64,000 nucleotides of DNA. Source: Roseinatronobacter alkalisoli (lineage in GTDB: Bacteria; Pseudomonadota; Alphaproteobacteria; Rhodobacterales; Rhodobacteraceae). The notes under the pieces are model-generated. The model was not told the DNA's origin. It searched no databases and worked only from the letters and a program-made list of their open reading frames with translations. The DNA lies in contig NZ_JAQZSM010000007.1 in NCBI RefSeq assembly GCF_028745735.1, positions 62,001 to 126,000 on the forward strand. Reading direction: 5' to 3'. Shown in pieces: positions 43,146-52,800 of this stretch (its first letter is position 1; each line of letters begins with the position of its first letter). The translations under genes were made by a program, and so were the position numbers.

Positions 43146-44132
43146 ATGACCCCTGGAATTTTGCTGCGCACGGGCGCTACGGCACTGGTTCTGGCGGTGG
43201 GTGCAACCGCGCTGCACGCCGGTGATATTGCCGAATACATGGATTTCTTCGAACCGCTTCCGGCGCTGCCACCGATCCCGGCCGGCAATTCGCTGACTGC
43301 CGAGAAGATCGAACTGGGCAAGATGCTGTTCTTTGAACCACGGATTTCCGGATCCGGCGTGATCAGCTGCGCGACCTGCCACAACCCCGCACTGGGCTGG
43401 TCGGACCGCATTCCCACCGCTGTGGGTCATGACGGGCAGGTGGGCAACCGCAACACGCCCACTGTGCTGAATTCCGGCTTTCTGGAGTCGCAGTTCTGGG
43501 ACGGGCGCGAACCTGATCTGGAAGGGCAGGCGCTTGGCCCGATTCAGGCTGAGATCGAGATGAACATGGAACTGGGTGCCGCCATCCGGCGCCTAAAGGA
43601 ATTCGACATCTATCATGAGCATTTCGCGGTGGCCTTCCCCGGGGAGGATGACCCGATCCGCGCTGAAAACATCGCCTTCGCGATTGCCAGTTTTGAACGG
43701 ACGCTGAACACCCCCAATTCGCCCTTTGACCGCTTTCTGCGCGGGGATGAGGGGGCGATGACCAGCCAGCAGGTCGATGGGATGAAACTGTTTGTCGATG
43801 CGGGCTGTGTGGCCTGCCACAATGGCCCCGCCCTGACGGACAGCAATTTCCACCGTTTCCAATTGCCGGGGTCAACCGATGAGGGGCGCTTTGTCGTGAC
43901 CGGGGATGACGCTGATATGTTCGCCTTCCGCACGCCGACATTGCGCAATGTGGCTGTGACCTATCCGTATTTCAACAACGGGTCAGTGGACAGGTTGCAG
44001 GATGCGGTGCAGCTTATGGGCCAGCAGATGCTGGGACAGGATTTCAGCGATGATGAACTGGACAGCCTTGTGGCCTTCATGCATGCGCTGACCGGCGAAA
44101 TGCCCGCTGTGACTATACCCGCGCTGCCATAG
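43146..44132 (+). CDS. Di-heme cytochrome c peroxidase
   Basis: Periplasmic enzyme that reduces hydrogen peroxide with electrons from cytochrome c. The 328-residue protein has a signal peptide (ending ATALHA-GD) and two heme-binding CxxCH motifs: CATCH near 78 and CVACH near 220. Between them lie SDRIPTAVGHDGQVGNRNTP and LNSGFLESQFWDGRE, typical of the CcpA/MauG family. GGAGG before ATG 43146 fixes the start. The upstream FNR-type site fits microaerobic expression known for such enzymes. Confidence 0.94.
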   Translation: MTPGILLRTGATALVLAVGATALHAGDIAEYMDFFEPLPALPPIPAGNSLTAEKIELGKMLFFEPRISGSGVISCATCHNPALGWSDRIPTAVGHDGQVGNRNTPTVLNSGFLESQFWDGREPDLEGQALGPIQAEIEMNMELGAAIRRLKEFDIYHEHFAVAFPGEDDPIRAENIAFAIASFERTLNTPNSPFDRFLRGDEGAMTSQQVDGMKLFVDAGCVACHNGPALTDSNFHRFQLPGSTDEGRFVVTGDDADMFAFRTPTLRNVAVTYPYFNNGSVDRLQDAVQLMGQQMLGQDFSDDELDSLVAFMHALTGEMPAVTIPALP

Positions 44133-44156
44133 GTATTTGCGCCGGAAAATGCAGAA

Positions 44157-44186
44157 CGCCCGCCGGGTTGTCGGCGGGCGTTTATT
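44157..44186. terminator. Bidirectional terminator between the peroxidase gene and leuB
   Basis: Perfect 9-bp stem CGCCCGCCG (44157-44165) and CGGCGGGCG (44172-44180) around GGTTGT, followed by TTTATT. It lies between convergent genes, 25 bases after one stop and 21 before the other; the T side serves the peroxidase gene. Confidence 0.8.
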
Positions 44187-44200
44187 GCGCTTTGGGGGCG

Positions 44201-45304
44201 TTACAGGCTTGCGTCCAGTGCCTTGACGATGGCGTCACCCATGCCCGACGTGGTGACCGGCACCCCGCCTTCCGGCCCCATCAGGTCGGCGGTGCGCACA
44301 CCATCGGCCAGCACCTGCTGGATTGCCGCTTCCAGACGCGCGGCTTCTGCGCCCTGATCGAAGCTGTAGCGCAGCGCCATGGCAAAACTCAGGATACAGG
44401 CAATGGGGTTGGCCTTGGCCTGACCTGCAATATCGGGGGCCGAACCATGCACCGGTTCATAGAGCGCTTTCGGGCGGCCATTGGCCATCGGCGCACCAAG
44501 GCTGGCGGATGGCAGCATACCAAGGCTGCCGGTCAGCATGGCCGCGCAATCCGACAGCAGGTCACCGAACAGGTTGTCGGTCACGATGACATCGAATTGT
44601 TTGGGCCAGCGCACAAGCTGCATTGCGCCGTTATCGGCATACATATGCGACAGTTCGACTTCGGGGTAATCCTTGCCCACCTCGATCACCACTTCGCGCC
44701 ACAGAATGCCTGATTCCATGACATTGGCCTTTTCCATGGAACACAGCTTTTTGCCCCGGCGCATGGCCAGTTCAAAGGCTGATTTCGCGACGCGCGCAAT
44801 CTCGGATTCAGTGTAGCGCTGGGTATTGACGCCGACACGTTCATTGCCTTCCTCGAATATCCCGCGTGGTTCACCGAAATAGACGCCCGATGTCAGTTCA
44901 CGCACGATCATGATATCCAGACCGGCAACGACATCTTTTTTCAGCGACGAAAAATCTGCCAGCGCGTCGAAGCATTGCGCCGGGCGCAGGTTCGAAAACA
45001 AATCCATTTCCTTGCGCAGCCGCAACAACCCGCGTTCGGGTTTCACGCTGAAATCAAGGTTGTCATATTTAGGCCCGCCGACCGCGCCCAGAAGCACTGC
45101 ATCCACGGCCAGCGCGCGCGCCATCGTGTCATCATGCAAGGGCGTGCCATGCGCGTCATAGGCGGCACCGCCGACCAGATCCTCGGAGACATCAAAGGCC
45201 AGTCCGCGTTTTGCACCGAACCAGTCGATGATCTTGCGCACTTCGGCCATGACTTCGGGACCGATCCCGTCGCCGGGCAGGATAAGCAGGGAAGGGTTGG
45301 ACAT
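44201..45304 (-). CDS. leuB: 3-isopropylmalate dehydrogenase
   Basis: Leucine synthesis: oxidative decarboxylation of 3-isopropylmalate with NAD. The 367-residue protein has [17 protein letters not shown] at the start, the substrate loop [35 protein letters not shown], and the signature [20 protein letters not shown] with metal-binding Asp, then [24 protein letters not shown] precedes ATG 45304. It is a monocistronic gene here; leuC and leuD are not in the window. Confidence 0.96.
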   Translation of the reverse strand: MSNPSLLILPGDGIGPEVMAEVRKIIDWFGAKRGLAFDVSEDLVGGAAYDAHGTPLHDDTMARALAVDAVLLGAVGGPKYDNLDFSVKPERGLLRLRKEMDLFSNLRPAQCFDALADFSSLKKDVVAGLDIMIVRELTSGVYFGEPRGIFEEGNERVGVNTQRYTESEIARVAKSAFELAMRRGKKLCSMEKANVMESGILWREVVIEVGKDYPEVELSHMYADNGAMQLVRWPKQFDVIVTDNLFGDLLSDCAAMLTGSLGMLPSASLGAPMANGRPKALYEPVHGSAPDIAGQAKANPIACILSFAMALRYSFDQGAEAARLEAAIQQVLADGVRTADLMGPEGGVPVTTSGMGDAIVKALDASL

Positions 45305-45434
45305 GTCAGCTCCTCTAGCAGGTTTGGCTTTCGCTACCGTCAAGCATGGGTCAGGTCAAGGTGACGCGGGCTTTACTTTGGCCGGACGGGCGGATGTGCT
45401 ATGATGCCAGATCACGCAGCATAGGGAGGGAAGC

Positions 45435-45620
45435 ATGACACGACATCTGATCGATACCCCGCGCCAAGGTGCCGACACATCGCGTCTGGCGCGCTTCATC
45501 CGCATTGCCCGGATGCGGGGCCTGCATCAGGCCAAAGACGCCCTGTCGCGCCGGGCACCATTGCGCAGCATGACACGGCTGACTGTCTATAGCCGGATTG
45601 CGCGGGGCAAGGTGGTCTGA
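45435..45620 (+). CDS. Small basic protein of unknown function
   Basis: A 61-codon frame with a strong ribosome site (GGGAGGGAAGC before ATG). The protein is rich in Arg (about 12 of 61) and includes RLARFIRIARMRGLHQAKDA. It would be a soluble, possibly nucleic-acid-binding peptide. No family recognised. The good start signal and position in an otherwise empty region support it, but its short length keeps it uncertain. Confidence 0.5.
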   Translation: MTRHLIDTPRQGADTSRLARFIRIARMRGLHQAKDALSRRAPLRSMTRLTVYSRIARGKVV

Positions 45621-45691
45621 TCGCGGTCGCGTATCGGAGGGGGGGGCATGTCCGGGTGGTTCCGGTTTGAAATGAACATTGAGGGCACGCC

Positions 45692-45909
45692 CGAAGCCCG
45701 CGCCAGCGGTGGGCCGGGGACTGCCGGTCCGGCATTGGCGGGATTCACTTTATGCTGGCTCCATATTCCGGCTTTCAAGGTGTGAGTCAGCACCAGCAAA
45801 ACCGGCAGGCCGCGGGACGGCCCACCGGTGGCGCGTTTTCCGGGCTTTCGCCGCGCCACTGGCGCGACGGTCCCTTCAAACCCTGCGGCCTTGATTCCGC
45901 GCTTTTGGG
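45692..45909 (-). repeat. Dispersed hairpin repeat, copy 5 (long form)
   Basis: Minus-oriented copy with the 45-bp module (stem GCGCC-ACT-GGCGC). Main stem ACCGGTGGGCCG/CGGCCTGCCGGT (C:G type). The core is changed to GCCAGCATAAAGTGAATCC. An outer inverted pair GGTTTGAAA (45664-45672) and TTTCAAACC (45925-45933) flanks it. It fills most of the 441-base gap before the glycosyltransferase gene. Confidence 0.9.
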
Positions 45910-46061
45910 ATGTGCCAGGCAGTGTTTCAAACCAGAAACCGCCCCCAAACGCGCTGTTTCCGCCTGATCTGCATCCCCAAAACGCCGGATACCCCAAAGC
46001 GGCCTTCATTCCCCGCCGGATTATGCTAAACCCGCAACCATAAGGTGATGCGGGGCAGGTG

Positions 46062-47033
46062 ATGGGTGCAGTTCAGTTTGATGCCATTGTGATTGGCCGC
46101 AATGAAGGGGACCGGCTGGTCCGTGCGCTGGCGCAGGTCACCCCCGAAGCCCGCCGCGTGGTCTATGTTGACAGCGGATCAACGGATGACAGCGTGGCAC
46201 ATGCCCGCGCCGCAGGGGCGCAGGTGGTGGACCTTGACCCCGCGCGCCCTTTCACGGCGGCGCGTGCGCGTAACGAAGGGTTTGCTGCATTGGGGGATGA
46301 CCCCGCGGAATTTGTGCATTTCATCGATGGCGACTGCATTCTTGCCCCTGATTGGCCCGCTACGGCACTGGCGTTTCTGCAGGACCACCCGAAAGCGGCA
46401 CTGGTGCATGGCTATCATATTGAGGATGCGCCTGATGCATCGGTCTATAACTGGCTGACGGATCAGGAATGGAAAATGGCCACTGGTCCGGACGCGCGCG
46501 GGCTTGGCACGTTCATGGGGCGCAGCGCGGCCTTTGCTGCAGTGGGTGGGTTCCGCGATGACATGATCGCGGCGGAAGATGATGAATTGTTCTTCCGCCT
46601 GCGCAAATCCGGCTGGCAGACATGGTGCGTCCCCGACCAGATGTCAGGCCATGATGTGCGGCTTCTGAAATTTGCGGGCTGGTTCCGGCGCATGATCCGC
46701 GCAGGGCACAGTTTTTCCGAACTGGGCGTGTTGCATTCCGGTGCGGCGCGCGCACCACGGCTGCGCGCGGTGTTCTGGGCGGGCGTGTTGCCGGTGCTGG
46801 CACTGCTGGGTCTGTGGCTGTGGCCACCGCTGAGCGCGCTGGTGCTTGCGCTTTATGCGCTGTCGCTGGCGCGGTTGTGGCGGCGCAGCATGGCGCAGGG
46901 ACTTGCCCCTGACCGCGCCGTCAAGGCCGCAGCGCTGCTCGTCATTTGCAAATTTGCCAATCTTTACGGCATGGCAACCTATTGGATCCGCCGGTTTCGC
47001 CGCAGTGACGCCAAAATCATTGAATACAAGTAA
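46062..47033 (+). CDS. Family 2 glycosyltransferase, membrane-associated
   Basis: A 323-residue GT-A enzyme. The donor-binding start FDAIVIGRNEGDRLVRAL and VVYVDSGSTDDSV, the metal motif HFIDGDCILAPDW (DxD-like), an AEDDELFFRLRKSGWQTW catalytic region, and two to three C-terminal hydrophobic helices (about 225-275). It likely extends an exported polysaccharide or lipid-linked sugar at the inner face of the membrane. GGCAGG precedes ATG 46062. The oxidoreductase/epimerase fusion follows 38 bases later and may supply its sugar nucleotide. Confidence 0.88.
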   Translation: MGAVQFDAIVIGRNEGDRLVRALAQVTPEARRVVYVDSGSTDDSVAHARAAGAQVVDLDPARPFTAARARNEGFAALGDDPAEFVHFIDGDCILAPDWPATALAFLQDHPKAALVHGYHIEDAPDASVYNWLTDQEWKMATGPDARGLGTFMGRSAAFAAVGGFRDDMIAAEDDELFFRLRKSGWQTWCVPDQMSGHDVRLLKFAGWFRRMIRAGHSFSELGVLHSGAARAPRLRAVFWAGVLPVLALLGLWLWPPLSALVLALYALSLARLWRRSMAQGLAPDRAVKAAALLVICKFANLYGMATYWIRRFRRSDAKIIEYK

Positions 47034-47071
47034 ACCGCTGGCGCAGAATCAGCGGATGTGAAGGGGGCAGA

Positions 47072-49171
47072 ATGCCACAGCGGGAATTGACGGTCGGTCT
47101 GGTGGGTGCAGGCTATATTGCGCAATGGCATGCCAATGTGCTGGCGCAGATACCCGGTGTGCGGCTGGTGGGGGTGTGTGACCCTGCTGTCACCGCCGCG
47201 CAGGGGCTGGCGCAGGCGCATGGCGCACAGGCGTTTGACAGCCTTGATGCCATGATGGCCACCTGCGGCTGTGATGCCGTGCATATTCTGACACCGCCGC
47301 ATCTGCATGAACCGCTGGCGCTGCAGGCGCTGGGGCATGGCGCACATGTGCTGGTTGAAAAACCCTTTGCCCTGTCGGTCAGTTCCGCGCGGGCGATGGT
47401 GGACGCGGCGCGCGGCGCAGACCGCCGGATTGCGGTCAATCACAATTTTCTGGGTCTGCCCGCCTACAGGCGTTTGCGCGCTGCCATGGATCAGGGGGTA
47501 GTCGGGCGTGTGGATCAGGCGCGCATTCACTGGCATTTCCCGCTGCAACCGCTGCGCACCGGGCCGTTCGGGTTGTGGATGCTGCAAAGCCCGGAAAACC
47601 TGATGCTGGAACTCGGCCCGCATCTGCATGCCTTCGCGTATGATCTGTTTGGCCCGTTGCAGGACATGTCCTTGCGGCTGTCGCGGCCCGTGACGCTGCC
47701 GACAGGGGTGGAACTGCCGCAGGGCTGGTGCGTGCAGGGCCGTGCGGGGGGCACCGAAATCACCCTGTCGGCGTCGCTGGTCGAAGGGGCGGATGACCGC
47801 TCGCTTTCCTTGCGCGGTGCGGCAGGGGCGGCGCGGTTGGATTTTGCCAGTGACACGCTGATTATTGACCGTGCAAACACATCCGATATTGTGCTGAACC
47901 CGCTGCGCGCGGAAGTCGCACGCGCGGGCGCGCATCTGCGCGAAGGGCTGCGCAATGCCGCCGTGCAGGCGCGGTCACTGAACCGTCGCCAACCCTATGC
48001 GCTGGGGTTTGAGGGGGTGTTCGCGGCATTCTACAGTGCCATTTCGCGCGACGAGCCTGTGCCTGCGGCGTTTTGCGGGGAAAGTGCCGTGGCGGTCATG
48101 CAGGATCTGGAACATGTCACAGCGCAATTGCCCGCCAGACCGGCTGCGCGCCCTGCACCCGCCGCTGATCCATCCCGGCCAGAGGTTCTGGTCATCGGTG
48201 GCACGGGGTTTCTGGGCCGCGAACTGGTGGCGCAGCTTGCGGCCGCAGGTAAGCGCGTGGGGGTGTTAAGCCGCGCGCGCGCCAACCCCTTTGCCGGGCT
48301 GGACGGGCAGGTGCAGATGGTGGCCGCATCCGTTCACGACAGGGACGCGCTGCAACAGGCCATGGCGGGGGTGGAGTGCGTCTATCACCTTGCCCGCGCG
48401 GAAGAAGCCACATGGGATGGTTACCTGAAAAACGATGTCGGCGTGACCGAAAACCTGGCCCGTGCGGCGCTTGGCGCGGGGGTGAAGCGCTTTGTCTATA
48501 CTGGCACAATCGCCTCCTATGATGCCTCGCGCCCTGAGCGCACCATTACTGAAGACACCGATTTCGGCGATATGTCGCGCCGAAATCTTTATGCGCGGTC
48601 CAAGGCGCTGTGCGAAGCGCGGCTTCTGGCACTGCACCGCAGCGACGGGCTGCCGTTGGTGATCGCGCGCCCCGGCATTGTGGTGGGGCCGGGCGGGCCG
48701 TTGCAGCATTGGGGGATTGGTCGCTGGCATGGGGCAGGGGCCGTGCGCATCTGGGGCAACGGGCGCAACACGCTGCCATTCGTGCTGAACGAAGATGTGG
48801 CGCGCGCACTGGTTCTGATGGCACAGAAGGACGGGATCGACGGGCAGTCCTTCAACCTTGTCGGGCCGCCCTTGCTGTCGGCGCAGGACTGGTTTGACGC
48901 GATTGCCGCCCATACCGGCACAAGGATTGCCGTCTCAAAGGGTAATCTGGTGCTGTTCTGGGGCATGGATTGGGTGAAATATACGCTGAAACGCTATGCG
49001 CTGGGGCGGGGCGGGCTGGAACAGCCGCTGCTGGCCGACTGGCGGTCGCGCGCGCATCTGTCGCCCTTCGCCAATAGCCGCGCCTGTCAGGTGCTGGGCT
49101 GGGCGCCGGAAGCAGACCGTGCGGCATTCATCCGCAAGGCGCTGGACCCACAGGCGCTGTTCGGGTTCTGA
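47072..49171 (+). CDS. Gfo/Idh/MocA oxidoreductase fused to an NAD-dependent epimerase
   Basis: A 699-residue fusion. Residues 1-350: Gfo/Idh/MocA dehydrogenase with VGLVGAGYIAQWHANVLAQI, HILTPPHLHEPLALQA and the catalytic-type HVLVEKPFALS. Residues 370-699: extended SDR/epimerase with VLVIGGTGFLGRELVAQL, TGTIASYDASRPER, the YARSK active site (Tyr and Lys) and VIARPGIVVGPGGPL. Both halves bind NAD(P) and modify sugars, so the fusion may do two steps in making a polysaccharide sugar. It follows the glycosyltransferase gene on the same strand. Confidence 0.88.
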   Translation: MPQRELTVGLVGAGYIAQWHANVLAQIPGVRLVGVCDPAVTAAQGLAQAHGAQAFDSLDAMMATCGCDAVHILTPPHLHEPLALQALGHGAHVLVEKPFALSVSSARAMVDAARGADRRIAVNHNFLGLPAYRRLRAAMDQGVVGRVDQARIHWHFPLQPLRTGPFGLWMLQSPENLMLELGPHLHAFAYDLFGPLQDMSLRLSRPVTLPTGVELPQGWCVQGRAGGTEITLSASLVEGADDRSLSLRGAAGAARLDFASDTLIIDRANTSDIVLNPLRAEVARAGAHLREGLRNAAVQARSLNRRQPYALGFEGVFAAFYSAISRDEPVPAAFCGESAVAVMQDLEHVTAQLPARPAARPAPAADPSRPEVLVIGGTGFLGRELVAQLAAAGKRVGVLSRARANPFAGLDGQVQMVAASVHDRDALQQAMAGVECVYHLARAEEATWDGYLKNDVGVTENLARAALGAGVKRFVYTGTIASYDASRPERTITEDTDFGDMSRRNLYARSKALCEARLLALHRSDGLPLVIARPGIVVGPGGPLQHWGIGRWHGAGAVRIWGNGRNTLPFVLNEDVARALVLMAQKDGIDGQSFNLVGPPLLSAQDWFDAIAAHTGTRIAVSKGNLVLFWGMDWVKYTLKRYALGRGGLEQPLLADWRSRAHLSPFANSRACQVLGWAPEADRAAFIRKALDPQALFGF

Positions 49172-49260
49172 TGCGCAGATTCTGCGTTGCGCAGGATGGC
49201 GTGCGTCGAAATGGATCTGCAAGGGTGTTGAAGCTAGCCTGAAGGGGACATTGGAGAGCG

Positions 49261-49479
49261 CTAAAAGCGCGGAGCAAAGGCCGATAGGGTTTGAAGGGAC
49301 CGTCGCGCCAGTGGCGCGGCGAAAGCCCGGAAAACGCGCCATCGGCGGGCCGTCCCGCGGCCTGCCGATTACGCAGATGTCACGCCAAGCCTTGAAAGCC
49401 GGAGTATGGAGCCTGCATAAAGTGAACTTCTCCCACGCCGGACCGGCAGACCCCGGCCCACCGATAGCGCGGGCTTGAT
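49261..49479 (+). repeat. Dispersed hairpin repeat, copy 6 (long form)
   Basis: Plus-oriented copy with the 45-bp module. Main stem ATCGGCGGGCCG/CGGCCTGCCGAT (T:A type); the end block also has CCGAT. The core is GAGCCTGCATAAAGTGAACTT. An outer inverted pair GCCTGAAGGGGA (about 49238) and TCCCCTTCAGGC (about 49492) is exact over 12 bases. It lies between convergent genes. Confidence 0.92.
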
Positions 49480-49548
49480 CCGGGCACGAATATCCCCTTC
49501 AGGCCAGCAACCGCCCGCGAAGGGGCCGTGCATCAACCCGCGCACACG

Positions 49549-49974
49549 CTAATCGCGCACCACATAAACGGATTGCTTTGCATGGCGCACCACCCGCGCG
49601 GCATTCGGCCCCAGCAGGTAATCCTTCGCTTCGGGGCGGTGGGCGGCCATGACAATCACATCCACATCCAGCTTGTCGGCTGCACGCAGGATTTCGTCAT
49701 AGATATTGCCGTGCAACACATGCGGATGGACATCCACTGATCCGGGCACATTGTCGCGCACCCATTTGCGCATGGCTTCGGTGAATTGCATCAGTGCGGC
49801 CTGTTCAAACCCTTTCTGAAAGAACGCGCCGACCATCGACAGGCCGAAATCCGGCAAGACGCTGACGACATGCAATTCGCCCCCGTCGCGCAGCATCTTC
49901 TGCGCCTCGCCCATGGGTTTGACCCATGATGCGGGATGCGACATGTCAATGGGCAACAGGATTTTCATGGCCAT
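49549..49974 (-). CDS. Universal stress protein (TRAP-associated)
   Basis: A 141-residue UspA-fold protein: MKILLPIDMSHPASWVKPMG at the start, GELHVVSVLPDFG, a middle VDVHPHVLHGNIYDEILRAA, and the nucleotide-binding end DVDVIVMAAHRPEAKDYLLG plus NAARVVRHAKQSVYVV. It is encoded 24 bases after a TRAP permease gene, as with TeaD in other TRAP operons, where a Usp protein modulates the transporter; that role is an inference here. Confidence 0.92.
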   Translation of the reverse strand: MAMKILLPIDMSHPASWVKPMGEAQKMLRDGGELHVVSVLPDFGLSMVGAFFQKGFEQAALMQFTEAMRKWVRDNVPGSVDVHPHVLHGNIYDEILRAADKLDVDVIVMAAHRPEAKDYLLGPNAARVVRHAKQSVYVVRD

Positions 49975-49998
49975 CAGTCTTCCCCCGGGTGTTGCGGC

Positions 49999-52680
49999 CT
50001 AGAAGGCCGGTTGCGTCTGCCTGCGCCGTTGCAACAGGATCACCCCCAGAAGCAGCAGCAACGCAGGAATGAAGAACACATGTGCGGGCATCCGGTCTGC
50101 AGGGCGCAACACGGCGACCAGTTCAACCGGATCAGCGGCATAGAAATCGAAATCCTGCAAGGCCGTCTGATAGGGCGTGCCGAACATGGGTTCATCCAGC
50201 GCAACCCCGTCATCACCGGGCATCAGCAAAAACCCGGTGGCATTCAAGCGTTGCTCAGGCGGCGTGTCATCCACAGGCAGCGACAATGTCAGGCTGCGCA
50301 TCTGCCCGGTGGCGAAATCCGGTCCTTCGATTTCAACGCGCAGGTTGCTGCCTGCGGGCAGATCACGCAAGACCTGTTCGAATTCGGCCCCGGCCACGCG
50401 GTCGAATTCCGGCTGCACGCGGTCCAGCCAGAAATTCGGCACAAACAGCGTGAAGGCCACCAGCAGCAGCGCCGCTGATTCATGCCATCTGGACCGCGCA
50501 AGGAAATAACCCTGCGTGGCGGCAGCAAACAGCAACATCGCAATCGTGGCCACCACGAAGATGAAGGCCGCGTGTAATATGCCCGCCGTTGTCCCAAGAT
50601 CCACGCCATAAAGGATCAGCGTCGGGTTATAGATGAACAGGAACGGCAGGGCGAGGGTGCGCAGGCTGTAGAAAAACGCCTGAAAACCGGTCTGGATCGG
50701 ATCGCCCCCCGACACTGCCGAGGCCGCGAAACTCGCCAGACCCACGGGCGGTGTCACATCGGCCATCAGCCCGAAATAGAAGACGAACAGATGCGCCGCG
50801 ATCAGCGGAATAAGCAGCCCTTCCTGTGCGCCAAGGCTGACCACAACCGACGCCATCAGCGACGACACAACGATGTAATTCGCCGTGGTCGGCAGGCCCA
50901 GCCCCAGGATCAGTGAAAACACACCCACCAGCAGCAGCATCAGGAACAGATTGCCAAGCGCCAGGAATTCGACCAGCCCGGCCAGTTCAGTGCCGATGGG
51001 GGTGCGGGTGACAGTGCCCACGATGATACCTGCCGCCGCTGTGGCCACGCCGATACCGATCATATTGCGCGCGCCCGCAATCAACCCTTCGATCAGGTCA
51101 TTGAAGCCCGCGCGCGCCTGTTCCATCATATCGCCTGAACGGCGGAGCAAGGCTTTCAGCGGGCGCTGCGTGATGATGATGAACAGCATCATGGCCACTG
51201 CGAAAAAGGCCGATTTGGCGGGCGATTGCCGTTCAATCATCAGATACCAGATCAGCACAAGGATCGGCAGCAGGAAATGCAGCCCTGTCGGCACGACCTC
51301 TTTCATGACGGGCATTCTGATTTCTTCGGCGTGGGGATCGTCCATTTCCAGATCCGCGCGCTGCGCGGCAACATAGATCGCGCCCAGATACACCGCCAGA
51401 ACCGCGGCCAGCGTGACCGCATCGGAAATGCCCGGTGCGACAGTGCGCAATCCGTTGACACCTGCGACCACCGCATAGAAGGCCAGACCCGCAATCACGA
51501 AGCCGACAAAGACTTTCAGGAACATCTGCGTCAGGCTGCGCGATGGCCCCAGCGCCTTCATGCCGGATTTCAGCGCTTCCAGATGCACGATATAGACCAG
51601 CGCGATATAGGAAATCACTGCCGGAATGAAGGCATGCTTGATGACTTCCAGATAGGAAATGCCGACGAATTCCACCATCAGAAACGCCGCAGCGCCCATG
51701 ACCGGCGGCATGATCTGGCCGTTGACGGAACTGGACACTTCGACCGCGCCCGCCTTCTCGGATGAAAAGCCCACACGCTTCATCAGCGGAATGGTGAATG
51801 TGCCGGTGGTCACCACATTGGCGATGGATGACCCCGAAATCAGCCCGGTGGCAGCTGACCCGACAACGGCAGCTTTCGCAGGGCCGCCCCGCAGATGCCC
51901 AAGCCCCGCAAAGGCCATCTTGATGAAATAATTGCCCGCGCCCGCCTTGTCCAGCAGCGAGCCGAACAGCACGAACAGGAACACAAACGCCGTGGATACC
52001 CCCAGCGGAATGCCGAACACGCCGACATTGGTGTCATACCATTGGGTATTGATGATTCCGTTGAAGGACCGGCCCGAATGTTCAATCAGTTCCGGAATCA
52101 GCCAGCCGGTGCCGAAATAGGAATAGGCCAGAAACAGTGACCCCACGATCGTCAGCGCCGGGCCAAGCGCGCGGCGCGACGCTTCCAGCAGCAACACAAG
52201 GCCGACAGACCCGATGATCACCTGCGGATAGATCACATCAATCTGCCAGCCAAGGATGTTCCAGTCGGCCTGCCACTGGATCAGCCTGCCCTGACGGGCG
52301 GTATTGGAAATTTCGCGCGAGAACCAGAAAACGTAAAACGCCGATCCCGCCGCCACGAAGGCCAGAACCCAGTCCAGCAGCGGCACGCGGTCGCGCGGCG
52401 AGGATTTGAACGCCGGATAGGCCAGAAAGGCCAGAAACAGCGCGAATGTCAGGTGCAGCGGGCGCGTCTGATCGGACCCGATGATGCTTAGCCCCGGTAT
52501 TTTCGGGGCAAGGGCGAATTGCGGGTCTGCAATCCATAACTGAAACAGCGACCAGACCAGCGCAACAGCGGAAATCAGCAGCGCAACGGCACGGTTTTTC
52601 GGATTGCGTGCGCCCGAATCCGTGCTGGCAACCAGATCCTGAAGCTCGGAATCACTGAAACTGCGTCCCTGTTCCGCCAT
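49999..52680 (-). CDS. TRAP transporter fused permease (4TM/12TM, DUF3394)
   Basis: An 893-residue inner membrane protein joining the small (DctQ-like) and large (DctM-like) TRAP subunits. About 16 helices; DctM-type motifs GSATGLISGSSIANVVTTGT and GLGLPTTANYIVVSSLMA; and a C-terminal periplasmic DUF3394-type region (about 760-860) before a last helix. It uses an ion gradient to take up a carboxylate or other anion delivered by the TAXI protein encoded upstream. ATG 52680 is chosen (GGGGG upstream). Confidence 0.93.
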   Translation of the reverse strand: MAEQGRSFSDSELQDLVASTDSGARNPKNRAVALLISAVALVWSLFQLWIADPQFALAPKIPGLSIIGSDQTRPLHLTFALFLAFLAYPAFKSSPRDRVPLLDWVLAFVAAGSAFYVFWFSREISNTARQGRLIQWQADWNILGWQIDVIYPQVIIGSVGLVLLLEASRRALGPALTIVGSLFLAYSYFGTGWLIPELIEHSGRSFNGIINTQWYDTNVGVFGIPLGVSTAFVFLFVLFGSLLDKAGAGNYFIKMAFAGLGHLRGGPAKAAVVGSAATGLISGSSIANVVTTGTFTIPLMKRVGFSSEKAGAVEVSSSVNGQIMPPVMGAAAFLMVEFVGISYLEVIKHAFIPAVISYIALVYIVHLEALKSGMKALGPSRSLTQMFLKVFVGFVIAGLAFYAVVAGVNGLRTVAPGISDAVTLAAVLAVYLGAIYVAAQRADLEMDDPHAEEIRMPVMKEVVPTGLHFLLPILVLIWYLMIERQSPAKSAFFAVAMMLFIIITQRPLKALLRRSGDMMEQARAGFNDLIEGLIAGARNMIGIGVATAAAGIIVGTVTRTPIGTELAGLVEFLALGNLFLMLLLVGVFSLILGLGLPTTANYIVVSSLMASVVVSLGAQEGLLIPLIAAHLFVFYFGLMADVTPPVGLASFAASAVSGGDPIQTGFQAFFYSLRTLALPFLFIYNPTLILYGVDLGTTAGILHAAFIFVVATIAMLLFAAATQGYFLARSRWHESAALLLVAFTLFVPNFWLDRVQPEFDRVAGAEFEQVLRDLPAGSNLRVEIEGPDFATGQMRSLTLSLPVDDTPPEQRLNATGFLLMPGDDGVALDEPMFGTPYQTALQDFDFYAADPVELVAVLRPADRMPAHVFFIPALLLLLGVILLQRRRQTQPAF

Positions 52681-52764
52681 GACCAAACCCCCTGTCATAT
52701 GTTACTTATGTTTGGAAATGCCCGCACTCTTTTTGGTCCGGGTGGCCCTGACGGGCATGGAAAT

Positions 52765-52790
52765 GGTGCGGGCCGTATCTGGCCCGCACC
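52765..52790 (-). promoter_or_regulatory. Intercistronic hairpin in the TRAP operon
   Basis: Perfect 10-bp stem GGTGCGGGCC (52765-52774)/GGCCCGCACC (52781-52790) in the 120-base space between the binding-protein and permease genes. No T run follows, so it is more likely a 3' end protector or partial terminator that keeps the binding protein more abundant than the permease. Confidence 0.55.
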
Positions 52791-52800
52791 GGTATTAACT

